From Larkinella humicola (lineage in GTDB: Bacteria; Bacteroidota; Bacteroidia; Cytophagales; Spirosomataceae): a stretch of DNA of 64,000 nt. Shown one piece after another: positions 25,567 to 33,519 of this stretch. Every line of letters starts with the position of its first letter. Position 1 is the stretch's first letter. The notes beneath the pieces were generated by a model. The model was not told the DNA's origin, did not search any database, and saw nothing but the letters and a program-made list of their open reading frames with translations. Position numbers and translations under genes: made by a program. The stretch is from assembly GCF_008727875.1 (NCBI RefSeq), contig NZ_VTWS01000001.1, forward strand, positions 124,001-188,000. The letters are read 5' to 3'.

Positions 25567-25701
25567 AGGTATAGCAAAGAAGACTTTTACAGACGGCAAT
25601 CTTATTGGATTTCCTGCGTAGACGCAAGCGAGCCCACCCAATCCCGAAATAAAGTATTATTAATCAGCAAAAATGTAGAATCGGCTCCTCCCGGCGGCAG
25701 A

Positions 25702-26961
25702 CTACCCATTCGGCAAGGCTGTTGGGGAAAGATTCTGTAAGGATGAAGAGGGGCGGCTTTTCCGTACAACGTGGACGAAAAAAAAGAGGAAAAATCCATT
25801 CCGCGCCGTCAGCAGCAAAACGCCAAAAACCGTGGGATCAACCAGTTGGGGATAAAAAACCGGGTAAACCAGCGTGGTCAGTAAGAAAATAAAGCCCATC
25901 CAGGCGATCGGTTTAACGGGTAGAAAGAGCACAAACGGAAGTAACCAGATCAGGTATTGGGGCGAAAACACCTTGTTGGTACTGATAAAAACCAGCAAAG
26001 CGCCCAGCAAAAACCGAAGCAGACTGTCCGCCGAAACCGTTCCGGTCTGCCCGTATTCACGCCGGAACCGGAACCAGCCAAGCGCCAGAAGCCCGCTAAA
26101 ACCCGCCAGAAAGATTCCCGGTAAGGCTTTCAAAACCGACTCGACCCCACTGGCCTTCAGGTGAAAAGCGCCGTAGTTAAATTCAGTGCTGACCCGCGAT
26201 AAATCCGTTAAATGGCCCAGCAAGACCAAGCCTCCGGCCACACTTTCGATGTGCAGTCCCCGCAACTGGTGATACGTTAGAAAGGAAAATACCTGACTAC
26301 CCGACAGAAATACAACCGGCAGCAGTACCAGCGCGACCGCAAGACCCGTTCCGGCCACCAGCCGCACCGACGCCCGGTAGTGCTGCCCGGCCAGGTAATA
26401 TACCAGCAGAACCGGCACCAGTATAACCGGATATAATTTAGCCATGATGGCCATTCCTACCCAAATACCGGCCAGCAGGGGTTGCTTCTTTAAAACCGCC
26501 AGGAAGGCCAGTAAGGTCAGCCAGGCCGGAAAGAGATCATACCGCCAGAATACAAAATCTTTACTCAGGATGACCAACAGTAAATAAACCGCCAGAAGCC
26601 GCCAGGGAGATAATGATTCGGGCCAAAACCGGGCCACTCGTTGTACCGTGAAGGCAATCAGCAGCAGCAATAGAAAGGTTTCCAGTAGATACAGCAAGGA
26701 ATACGCCCGGTAATCGAGCGTCATGCCAGCCGTAAGCAGGTGCGGAATTACCAGCGGCAACAGAGCCAATGGCGGGTATTCGACGGTAAAATCGCGGTAC
26801 GGTATTTTCCCTTCAGACAGTTGTGTAGAAACCGAAAAATACAATTTCATATCGGCTGGTGGAGCCGTTGCTTTTCGCTGCCACAGCAAAAAGCCGTAGC
26901 TGAGCAGCAGAATCCCCATCGCCCCGACGACCGACTTGAAAACCGTTTCCTTCGCTTTCAC
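25702..26961 (-). CDS. GT87-family membrane glycosyltransferase (DUF2029)
   Basis: 419-aa polytopic protein with about nine to ten predicted membrane helices, starting at GTG (26959-26961), MKAKETVFKS. The GT87 pattern is visible: a large first periplasmic loop with GKIPYRDFTVEYPPLALLPLVIP (Asp-Phe and Tyr-Pro-Pro are the usual catalytic-loop residues), KLYPVILVPVLLVYYLAG and a C-terminal NKVFSPQYLIWLLPF. Members transfer mannose or other sugars from polyprenyl phosphates. It stands alone here, so the acceptor is unknown. A TATATTGC box lies upstream. Confidence 0.85.
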   Translation of the reverse strand: MKAKETVFKSVVGAMGILLLSYGFLLWQRKATAPPADMKLYFSVSTQLSEGKIPYRDFTVEYPPLALLPLVIPHLLTAGMTLDYRAYSLLYLLETFLLLLLIAFTVQRVARFWPESLSPWRLLAVYLLLVILSKDFVFWRYDLFPAWLTLLAFLAVLKKQPLLAGIWVGMAIMAKLYPVILVPVLLVYYLAGQHYRASVRLVAGTGLAVALVLLPVVFLSGSQVFSFLTYHQLRGLHIESVAGGLVLLGHLTDLSRVSTEFNYGAFHLKASGVESVLKALPGIFLAGFSGLLALGWFRFRREYGQTGTVSADSLLRFLLGALLVFISTNKVFSPQYLIWLLPFVLFLPVKPIAWMGFIFLLTTLVYPVFYPQLVDPTVFGVLLLTARNGFFLFFFVHVVRKSRPSSSLQNLSPTALPNG

Positions 26962-26986
26962 AGAAACTAGTGGTTGATACCGGGAC

Positions 26987-26994
26987 GCAATATA
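26987..26994 (-). promoter_or_regulatory. Probable -7 box for the GT87 gene
   Basis: The minus strand reads TATATTGC, close to TAnnTTTGC, 26 nt before the GTG start. The same variant occurs at 3587. Confidence 0.35.
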
Positions 26995-27056
26995 CCGGAT
27001 AACCCTTGCGCAATCAATCGTGGGCGGTTTTTCACCCGGCGGTGCATGGAGTGGGC

Positions 27057-27491
27057 TTAAATCGGCTTCTTCGCAACCAGCTTGCTGATTGCCGTACCGT
27101 TGATTGAAATGACTTCTTTGGTCTCCATCGCCGGCTCGATATCGATGGCTCTGAAGTTGACACTGATGCCTCCTTTTGGCCGAACCAGCACCACTAACCG
27201 TTTATCAGCGCCCGTTCCAACCTCCCGAAACTCTCTGATGGTCGCGTATTTGAAGGCATACCCTTCTTCCAGCGCGGCCTCTTTTTGTCCAAATTTGTCA
27301 AACGAAAGATAGGCATGCTGATAAGCCCCCGAAGGCAAGCCGCCCTTCCCAAACCGAACCGAATCCCCCGCTTTCAGGACGATGCCGCGCTTCGTGGTAA
27401 CGGGGCCGCTGATGCGTTTGCCCGCAGCCGGTAATTGCGCCAGACCGTTCAGGGAAACGACGGCAAGAACAAAAAACAGGATCCATTTCAT
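27057..27491 (-). CDS. Secreted protein of unknown function
   Basis: 144 aa with a signal peptide (MKWILFFVLAVVSLNGLAQ). The mature region is basic with several beta-strand-like stretches (RGIVLKAGDSVRFGKGGLPSGAYQHAYLSFD) and ends INGTAISKLVAKKPI. I recognise no family. It is followed on its strand by the GT87 gene region but has 95 bp between, so co-transcription is uncertain. Confidence 0.7.
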   Translation of the reverse strand: MKWILFFVLAVVSLNGLAQLPAAGKRISGPVTTKRGIVLKAGDSVRFGKGGLPSGAYQHAYLSFDKFGQKEAALEEGYAFKYATIREFREVGTGADKRLVVLVRPKGGISVNFRAIDIEPAMETKEVISINGTAISKLVAKKPI

Positions 27492-27525
27492 ACGATTCAG
27501 GAAGGGGTTTAGGGATTACGGTATT

Positions 27526-27600
27526 CGGTTTACGGTATTCGGTATTCGGTGGCTGACGCATCCAGGCAAGCACACGTCAGCTACCGAATACCGTAAACCG
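27526..27600. repeat. GGTTTACGGTATTCGG palindrome (element D), copy 1
   Basis: Right arm 27575-27600 pairs with 27526-27558, the left arm carrying a 7-bp ATTCGGT duplication. The stem ends in CTGACG/CGTCAG. It sits 4 bp past the stop of the reductase gene (minus strand). A related element is at 55115-55190. Confidence 0.75.
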
Positions 27601-27603
27601 ATT

Positions 27604-28503
27604 TTAAATCTGCGCGGCCAGAACCGCAATGCCTTCTTCAAAACTTTTGGGTTCGTATCCCAACACCCGACGCGGTTTGTCCAGCACAAAACCGGTGCGC
27701 GGGGGGCGTTTGGCGGGTTGCGAAAACGTCGACGAATCGGCCTTAGTGATGAGCGACTTATCGAGGTTAAAATAATCGGCGGTTTTGATGGCCATTTCGT
27801 AGGGATTCAGAAAATCTTTCCCGGAAATGTTATAAATACCTTCTGCTTTCTGTTCGGCAATGAGCCAGCAGCCGAGGGCCAGATCTTCGGCCAGCGTTGG
27901 CGTGCGCCACTGATCGGTCACCACTTTGATCGTCTTTCCGTCTTCCAGCGATTTCTTCACCCACAGAATAATGTTACTCCGGCTCATGTCGTGGGCAATG
28001 CCGTAGACCAGAACCGTCCGGGCGATGGCCCAGCGAATACCTGAATGAATAACGGCTTTTTCGGCGGCATATTTGCTCCAGCCGTAGAAACTGATCGGGT
28101 TGGCTTCGGCTTCTTCGGTATACGGACCGGCGGCTCCGTCGAAGATAAAATCCGTCGAAACGTGTAACAGGAAGCTATCGTTGCTGCGGCAGGCTTCCAC
28201 CAGATACTCGACGGCTTTCACGTTCTGCGCCCAACAGGCGTCTTTCTCCGACTCACACTGATCCACGTTGGTCATGGCCGCCGTATGAATCACCACATCC
28301 GGTTTGGTTTCGCCGATTACCGCCAGCACCTGTTGGCGGTCGGTAATGTCCATCGGTTGGTAGAAATACCGATCTGACTCCGGCAGCCGGTTGGCTCCGC
28401 GCGCCGTGGCAATGAGTTCCACCTCCGGTTGTTGAGTCAAGAGATCGACTAACTTCTGTCCGAGAAGGCCGTTGGAACCGGTAATAAGAATTCGTTTTTT
28501 CAT
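27604..28503 (-). CDS. RmlD-like NAD(P)-dependent sugar-nucleotide reductase
   Basis: 299-aa extended SDR, similar to dTDP-4-dehydrorhamnose reductase. N-terminal Rossmann motif ILITGSNGLLGQKLV (residues about 4-18), then HTAAMTNVDQCESE, VSTDFIFDG and the YxxxK motif YGWSKYAAEK, with NISGKDFLN later. ATG at 28501-28503 is the start; the extra frame to 28512 begins at TTG. It starts 9 bp after the stop of the cyclophilin gene and is probably in one operon with it. The natural substrate is uncertain without a rhamnose locus nearby. Confidence 0.88.
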   Translation of the reverse strand: MKKRILITGSNGLLGQKLVDLLTQQPEVELIATARGANRLPESDRYFYQPMDITDRQQVLAVIGETKPDVVIHTAAMTNVDQCESEKDACWAQNVKAVEYLVEACRSNDSFLLHVSTDFIFDGAAGPYTEEAEANPISFYGWSKYAAEKAVIHSGIRWAIARTVLVYGIAHDMSRSNIILWVKKSLEDGKTIKVVTDQWRTPTLAEDLALGCWLIAEQKAEGIYNISGKDFLNPYEMAIKTADYFNLDKSLITKADSSTFSQPAKRPPRTGFVLDKPRRVLGYEPKSFEEGIAVLAAQI

Positions 28504-28512
28504 AACATTCAA

Positions 28513-29226
28513 TTACTTCCGATAGGTATACCCAAACTGTTTCGTAATTTTTTTCTTCTTCATCCACTCGCCCGAAACCGTCATGCGAAGGTCTTTCAGG
28601 GGGCGGTTGAGTGGATTGGCGGGTTGTTTGGCCACGCTGTCCACCACGGCCAGGCCGTCAATAACCTCGCCGAAAACCGTGTAGTTCCCGTCCAGATGCG
28701 GGGTTCCGCCCAACGTCTTGTATACTTGTTTTTGAGCGTCGGTTGGTTGTCGTCCTTTCAGTTGCGTGATGCGCTCGGTTTGTTTCTGAAAGTTTTCATC
28801 ATCCCAAACCCGACCCTGCACCACGTAAAACTGGCATCCGCTCGATGCTTTTTCGGGGTTGTTATCGCGGGCTGCTGCCAGTGCTCCTTTTTTGTGAAAC
28901 AATTCCGGCACAAATTCGGCCGGTACGGTATAGCCCACGTCACCATTGCCCAGCATCTGGTCGGCCTGGGCCGTCCGGGAGTTCGGGTCGCCCCCCTGAA
29001 TCATAAAATTCTGGATGATCCGGTGAAACAGCAACCCGTTGTAGAACTTTTCCTGGGTGAGCTTGATAAAATTCGCCTTATGCTTCGGCGTCTGGTCGTA
29101 CAGAATCAACCGCATGACGCCAAAATCCGTCTGGATCGTCACCAAATAATCCTTGCGTTTGGAAGGTTTCTTGCCCAGAACCGAGCCGGTTATCAGGAGG
29201 CAAATAAGGAAAGCAAATAGCCGCAT
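28513..29226 (-). CDS. Cyclophilin-type peptidyl-prolyl isomerase, secreted
   Basis: 237-aa PPIase. Signal peptide MRLFAFLICLLITGSVLG, then a cyclophilin domain with the active-site blocks FHRIIQNFMIQGGDPN, ASSGCQFYVVQG and LDGNYTVFGEVIDGLAVVD. An insertion (TERITQLKGRQPTDAQKQVYKTLGG) breaks the domain, as in several Bacteroidota homologues. It probably folds proteins in the periplasm. It lies just upstream of the RmlD-like gene. Confidence 0.93.
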   Translation of the reverse strand: MRLFAFLICLLITGSVLGKKPSKRKDYLVTIQTDFGVMRLILYDQTPKHKANFIKLTQEKFYNGLLFHRIIQNFMIQGGDPNSRTAQADQMLGNGDVGYTVPAEFVPELFHKKGALAAARDNNPEKASSGCQFYVVQGRVWDDENFQKQTERITQLKGRQPTDAQKQVYKTLGGTPHLDGNYTVFGEVIDGLAVVDSVAKQPANPLNRPLKDLRMTVSGEWMKKKKITKQFGYTYRK

Positions 29227-29247
29227 ACGTGGTGTGTTGGTTTGCTC

Positions 29248-29330
29248 GCCCCCAACCCCCTAAAGGGGGCTTTATAAATTCGGATGCTGAAGCCCGGCAC
29301 CGGCCGCCCGGCCTTCAGGGGGTTGGGGGC
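29248..29330. repeat. Family A-related palindrome, degenerate copy
   Basis: Outer arms about 29248-29266 and 29312-29330 pair through GCCCCCAACCCCCT. On the minus strand the inner part carries CGGCCGGTGCCGGGCTTCAG and CATCCG, matching the extended arm and loop start of the copy at 54192-54320. One arm lacks the extension, so it looks like a broken element. It lies 8 bp past the stop of the GNAT gene. Confidence 0.7.
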
Positions 29331-29337
29331 AATTTTA

Positions 29338-29781
29338 TTACAATTTCAACGCAAAGTGGTGACTGACAATGTTAAACCGCTTGTTCAGATACAGCCGGTG
29401 GGCATCGTACCGTTCGGGCTTGTGGCCCGAATCGAGCGTGACGGCCACACAACCGGCTTTGCGGGCTTCGTCGATCACGAAGTCGAGCAACTGGCTGGCG
29501 TAGCCTTTTCCGCGCTGGTCGGGCAGGGTCGACAAGTCATCGATGTACAGGGTTTTACCGCTGAAAAGCAGGTTCATATAACGGTAGCCAATGGCCGCCG
29601 GGGCTACGGTTTCGGACGGATTCTGATCCGAATGATCGACGAAAGCGACCACGTAGCGGTCCTCTTCCTGCAACAAAAATATCTGTCGGAGGGCCTGTTC
29701 TTCGGTCAAATGCGGCCGCAGGGTCACCAGAGCGGGCAGACAACGGCGAAGATCGGCTTCGGTTTGGGCAATTTTAATCAT
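29338..29781 (-). CDS. GNAT-family N-acetyltransferase
   Basis: 147-aa acetyltransferase that uses acetyl-CoA. The central strand LYIDDLSTLPDQRGKGYASQLL holds the acetyl-CoA-binding R/Q-x-x-G-x-G/A motif (QRGKGYA). The motif is followed by VIDEARKAGCVAVTLDSG and a C-terminal FALKL. Substrate unknown. It starts 34 bp after the hemC stop on the same strand, but also carries a repeat 3' of it. Confidence 0.87.
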   Translation of the reverse strand: MIKIAQTEADLRRCLPALVTLRPHLTEEQALRQIFLLQEEDRYVVAFVDHSDQNPSETVAPAAIGYRYMNLLFSGKTLYIDDLSTLPDQRGKGYASQLLDFVIDEARKAGCVAVTLDSGHKPERYDAHRLYLNKRFNIVSHHFALKL

Positions 29782-29814
29782 GGGAAACGGTGGCAGATGG
29801 CTTGAGCCGACAAG

Positions 29815-30738
29815 TTACAAGTTTTGGCGAACTGCCCGCAAAATTTCGTCCCCGCCTTTGGCTAATAAACTTTCCGCCAGATCGTGCCCAATCTGTTCGG
29901 CATCCGCCAACGGCCCGCTGAATTGTTCCCGCAACAGCTCCTGGCCGTCCAGACTCACAACGCCACCGGTCAGCGTCAGTGTTTCATCCTGCAAAGTGGC
30001 CAGCCCAAAAACCGGGATGCTGCAACCGCCTTCGAGTCTCCGCAAAAAGGCCCGCTCGGCTTTCAGACAGGCTTCGGTGGGCGCGTGGTTGGTGAGTTGA
30101 CGAACGGCATTGAGTTTGTCGATCGGCAGGCTGGCAGCCGCTTCGATGGCCACGCTGCCCTGCCCCACGGCGGGCGTAAAATCCTGCGTCGGCAGGTATT
30201 CGGCAATCATGTCGTCGTATTCCATCCGGTGAACCCCCGCATAGGCCAGCAGCAGCGCGTCGCAGTGCCCCTCTTCCAGTTTTCGCAGGCGGGTTTGCAG
30301 GTTGCCGCGCATGTCGACGGTGGTAATGTGCGGACAGAAATGCTTCAGCATGGCCACCCGGCGCGTCGAGGAGGTGCCGACGACAAACTCCCGGCCACCA
30401 GTCAGCGACAGGCTTTTGTCGTGGCTCACCAGCACATCGTTGACCCGTTCGCGCTCCGTGAAGGCAATAATTGCCAGATCGTTTGGCAGGGACGATTGCA
30501 GGTCTTTGGCACTGTGGACGGCAATGTCGATGGTACCGGCGCGAAGCTGGTCTTCCAGTTCCTGCGTAAAAACGCCTTTGCTGCCAATTTTCGATAGGGA
30601 CCGATCCAGAATCTGGTCGCCTTTGGTTTCGATCAGCACCAGTTCCGACTCGACCTCAGCCGCTTTCAGCAGATCCTGAATGTAATAGGCCTGCCAAAGT
30701 GCCAGCCGACTGCTGCGCGTTCCAATTTTTATTTTCAT
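29815..30738 (-). CDS. hemC: Hydroxymethylbilane synthase (porphobilinogen deaminase)
   Basis: 307-aa enzyme joining four porphobilinogens into hydroxymethylbilane in tetrapyrrole synthesis. N-terminus MKIKIGTRSSRLALWQ, then DLQSSLPNDLAI, VVGTSSTRRVAMLKHF and DMRGNLQTRLRKLEEG. Cys239 in RRLEGGCSIPVFG is the residue that carries the dipyrromethane cofactor. Full length. Its promoter box ends only 5 nt from the ATG, so its mRNA may be almost leaderless. Confidence 0.97.
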   Translation of the reverse strand: MKIKIGTRSSRLALWQAYYIQDLLKAAEVESELVLIETKGDQILDRSLSKIGSKGVFTQELEDQLRAGTIDIAVHSAKDLQSSLPNDLAIIAFTERERVNDVLVSHDKSLSLTGGREFVVGTSSTRRVAMLKHFCPHITTVDMRGNLQTRLRKLEEGHCDALLLAYAGVHRMEYDDMIAEYLPTQDFTPAVGQGSVAIEAAASLPIDKLNAVRQLTNHAPTEACLKAERAFLRRLEGGCSIPVFGLATLQDETLTLTGGVVSLDGQELLREQFSGPLADAEQIGHDLAESLLAKGGDEILRAVRQNL

Positions 30739-30742
30739 GCCG

Positions 30743-30751
30743 GCAAATGTA
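30743..30751 (-). promoter_or_regulatory. Bacteroidota -7 box directly upstream of hemC
   Basis: The minus strand reads TACATTTGC, an exact TAnnTTTGC match, ending 5 nt before the hemC ATG. If used, transcription would start within a few bases of the start codon. A TTTA/TTTG-like -33 lies about 20 nt further upstream. Confidence 0.55.
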
Positions 30752-30773
30752 CCAAAGAGACGGTAGTTAAAGG

Positions 30774-30870
30774 AATGATAAATGTAAAATATCGAATGCT
30801 GAATGTAAAAGTGATTCGCCCGCTGGTTTCAACTTTTACATCTAGCATTCGATATTTTACGTTTATCATT
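30774..30870. repeat. Family B palindrome, copy 2
   Basis: 39-nt arms (30774-30812 and 30832-30870) built on AATGTAAAATATCGAATGC with a 19-nt loop. It begins 9 bp past the rimK stop on the minus strand and lies just upstream of the hemC promoter. Confidence 0.85.
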
Positions 30871-30878
30871 CATCTTCT

Positions 30879-31781
30879 TCACACCCCCACCGTATCGTTT
30901 TCATCCGTCGGAATTTTCTCCTCGATGAAGTCCACAATCTGACCGGCGATGTCGATCCCCGTCGTTTTTTCGATGCCTTCCAGCCCCGGCGATGAGTTGA
31001 CTTCCAGCACCAGCGGCCCCCGCTGCGATTGCAGCATATCGACCCCGGCCACCCGCAAGCCCAGGGCTTTGGCGGCATTGACCGCCGTCCATTCCTCGTC
31101 GGGCGTCAGCAAAACCGCCTGACCGGAACCGCCCCGGTGCAGGTTGGACCGAAATTCGCCTTCCTTGCCCTGGCGTTTCATGGCCCCCACCACGCGCCCG
31201 CCCACGACGAACGCCCGGATATCGGCCCCTTTGGCCTCGGCGATGTACTCCTGAATCAAAACATTCGCTTTCAGGCCATAAAACGCTTCGATCGTCGATT
31301 TGGCGGTTTTGGCGGTTTCGGCCAGCACCACGCCCAGCCCCTGCGTGCCTTCGAGCAGTTTGATCACCACCGGCGGACCACCCACCAGCGCAATCAGTTG
31401 ATCGACGTCTTTCGGGTGTTTGGCAAACACGGTTTTGGGCAACCCCACCCCTGCTTTCGACAATACCTGCAAACTCCGCAGTTTGTTTCGGGAACGGGTG
31501 ATGGCCTGGGAACGAGCCGTTGTGAACACTTTCATCATCTCAAACTGACGAACCACCGCGCAGCCGTAGTCGGTAACGGAAGCCCCGATACGCGGTACAA
31601 TGGCGTCAATTTGTTCCAGTGGCTGGCCTTTGTAGAGAACTTCGGGTTTTCCGCCTTCAATCATCACCTGACACCGCAGGTGGTCGATCACAACGGGTTC
31701 GTGTCCGTGCTGCTCGGCAGCCTGTACCAACCGCCGGGTGGAATACAGGTCGGAATTGGTTGACAATATGGCAATACGCAT
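30879..31781 (-). CDS. rimK: RimK-type ATP-grasp ligase (ribosomal protein S6 glutamate ligase)
   Basis: 300-aa ATP-grasp enzyme that adds glutamates to the C-terminus of ribosomal protein S6 (or another peptide in relatives). N-terminal [22 protein letters not shown] and [15 protein letters not shown] are RimK hallmarks. The ATP-grasp domain follows: [42 protein letters not shown] and [23 protein letters not shown] (metal ligands Glu/Asn). Downstream of holB and the RimB-like gene with 69 bp to the latter. Confidence 0.95.
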   Translation of the reverse strand: MRIAILSTNSDLYSTRRLVQAAEQHGHEPVVIDHLRCQVMIEGGKPEVLYKGQPLEQIDAIVPRIGASVTDYGCAVVRQFEMMKVFTTARSQAITRSRNKLRSLQVLSKAGVGLPKTVFAKHPKDVDQLIALVGGPPVVIKLLEGTQGLGVVLAETAKTAKSTIEAFYGLKANVLIQEYIAEAKGADIRAFVVGGRVVGAMKRQGKEGEFRSNLHRGGSGQAVLLTPDEEWTAVNAAKALGLRVAGVDMLQSQRGPLVLEVNSSPGLEGIEKTTGIDIAGQIVDFIEEKIPTDENDTVGV

Positions 31782-31850
31782 ATCGGTAAAAAAAGGAAAG
31801 TCGGTTGGTGTAGAATCTGGGAAGAACAGACCCGGTTTTCGCGACAGAAA

Positions 31851-32327
31851 TCAGGATTTCGGCGTCTGTTGTTTGAGTTGATACGAAACGTTTTGCAGTG
31901 ATACGTCAACAACAAATTTGTTACGCAATAGTTTGCGGCCCAGCAAGACCGGGAAGCGCATCGTGCCGCGGTTGGCCAGCGAAAATTCGGCCCGGATGAG
32001 CCGCCCCATCACCAGAACACGGGTTTGGATGACAAACCGCTTTTCGGATTGACCGAATGAGTTTTTAACGGTTTTGTATTGAAAAAAGTCGGTTACAAAC
32101 TGCTTTTTTTTCCGGCCCCGTGCGCCCGCCAGCGTGAAATGCAACCGGGACTGGTCGCCGTTAGACACCAGTTTTACGTCGGTACAATGCAGGGCGGAAG
32201 TATAGGCTCCGGTGTCGATTTTGGCTTCGATGTCGGTCCAGTCCAGATCCGGAAAATCCACCCGGTCGGCAAAACCGATGACCTGTTTGGGGCGCTCGGC
32301 CGAAGCCGTCTGCGTCGGTTTTTTCAT
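31851..32327 (-). CDS. RimB-type retropepsin-like protease (PF05618)
   Basis: 158-aa protein with the ATP-dependent zinc protease/RimB fold. The catalytic motif is IDTGAYTSALHC (retropepsin DTG-A plus following Ser/Thr). Another conserved block is LVMGRLIRAEFSLANRGTMRFPVLLGRKLL. In Pseudomonas the RimB homologue works with RimK on S6 modification. Here ATG at 32325-32327 overlaps the holB stop by ATGA, indicating translational coupling, and rimK follows. The frame upstream to 32537 is the shadow of holB. Confidence 0.88.
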   Translation of the reverse strand: MKKPTQTASAERPKQVIGFADRVDFPDLDWTDIEAKIDTGAYTSALHCTDVKLVSNGDQSRLHFTLAGARGRKKKQFVTDFFQYKTVKNSFGQSEKRFVIQTRVLVMGRLIRAEFSLANRGTMRFPVLLGRKLLRNKFVVDVSLQNVSYQLKQQTPKS

Positions 32328-33469
32328 TTTCCGTTGCGAATCAGGCTGCTGAACGTGAGCGACAAATCCATCATCACCATCTTGGCGCGGACGTTCCGTT
32401 CGATGTGAAATACCGCTTCGTTCAGGTTGCCGACCATGTGTTCGAGGTGTTCCGGTTCGAGGACTTTGCCAAAATTCTCCACAAACGTACGTTCTTCGGC
32501 GGGGAGTCGCAACAGTTCGTTGACGCCGTGTTTCCACAAAAACAGGTCGCGGCAGAGGTTCAGGCTGTAGTCGAGCAAACCGCGTTGCTTTTCTTTCCCG
32601 AGCGCATCGAACCCATCGGCCTGCTTAACCAGCGCGATCAGGTCCTGTCGGTAGCAAAACCGCATCCACTCGGCAAACCACGCGTGCCGGTCCGACCCCG
32701 GTTCACCGTCTTTCGGGTCCGGTTCTTCTTCCGACAACCGAATGGCTTCCGACAGATTTCCGTCGGCCAGATAGGCCATTTCCCGGGCTCGTTTTTCGGG
32801 CAGATTCAGGTGCTGGCGCAGGTGCGTGGCCACTTCATCGTCCGAAAACGCCTGCACGGCCACGCGTTGCGTCCGCGACAGAATCGTGATCAGCAGTTTA
32901 TCGGACTGGTTCGTCACCAGCAGAAAAAGCGTTCGGGCGGGCGGTTCTTCCAGCAATTTCAGCAGGGCGTTGGCCGTAGCGGTATGCAGGTTTTCGGCAC
33001 ACCAGATCAGCACGATTTTATACTCGCCTTCGTACGCTTTCAGCGACAGTTTGCCCATCAGCTCGCGCGCTTCCTCCACCGGAATGTTACCCTGTTTGAT
33101 GCTGATCGCTGCCAGCCACTCGTCCAGCACGCGGTAGGGATGCTGGGCAACAAACTTGCGCCAGTCGGCCATGAACGATTCGCTGGTGACCTTGCTGCCC
33201 GCTACCGGAAAAATGATGGAAAGGTCCGGATGAACGAGTTTATTCATTTTCGTGCAGGACGGACACCGCCCGCAGGAGTCGGCCAGGCCATCCGGAAGTT
33301 CCTGCCGGTTTTCGCAGTTGATGAACGTCGCAAAGGCCAGCGCCAGCGCGAGGTTTGCACTGCCCGGTGGCCCGTCGAAGAGCTGGGCATGAGCCAGGTG
33401 GTTGGTCTGAACCGCCCGCGTCAACGCCCGCTTCGTGTCGTCGTGTCCAATGATTTCGCTGAATTGCAT
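32324..33469 (-). CDS. holB: DNA polymerase III subunit delta prime
   Basis: 381-aa clamp-loader subunit. The degenerate P-loop GPPGSANLALAL lacks the Lys-Thr of ATPase subunits, which is typical for delta prime. The zinc module CENR and CGRCPSC (residues about 51-75) is present. The sensor region and SRC-like SRTQRVAVQAFSDDEV follow, and the C-terminal collar domain contains NLCRDLFLWKHG. It overlaps the RimB-like gene by 4 bp and so leads the holB-rimB-rimK operon. Confidence 0.93.
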   Translation of the reverse strand: MQFSEIIGHDDTKRALTRAVQTNHLAHAQLFDGPPGSANLALALAFATFINCENRQELPDGLADSCGRCPSCTKMNKLVHPDLSIIFPVAGSKVTSESFMADWRKFVAQHPYRVLDEWLAAISIKQGNIPVEEARELMGKLSLKAYEGEYKIVLIWCAENLHTATANALLKLLEEPPARTLFLLVTNQSDKLLITILSRTQRVAVQAFSDDEVATHLRQHLNLPEKRAREMAYLADGNLSEAIRLSEEEPDPKDGEPGSDRHAWFAEWMRFCYRQDLIALVKQADGFDALGKEKQRGLLDYSLNLCRDLFLWKHGVNELLRLPAEERTFVENFGKVLEPEHLEHMVGNLNEAVFHIERNVRAKMVMMDLSLTFSSLIRNGK

Positions 33470-33519
33470 GGTATCAAAAAAGCCGGAAAATCCCGCCGTT
33501 TAACCTGTCGTCTTTCTGT

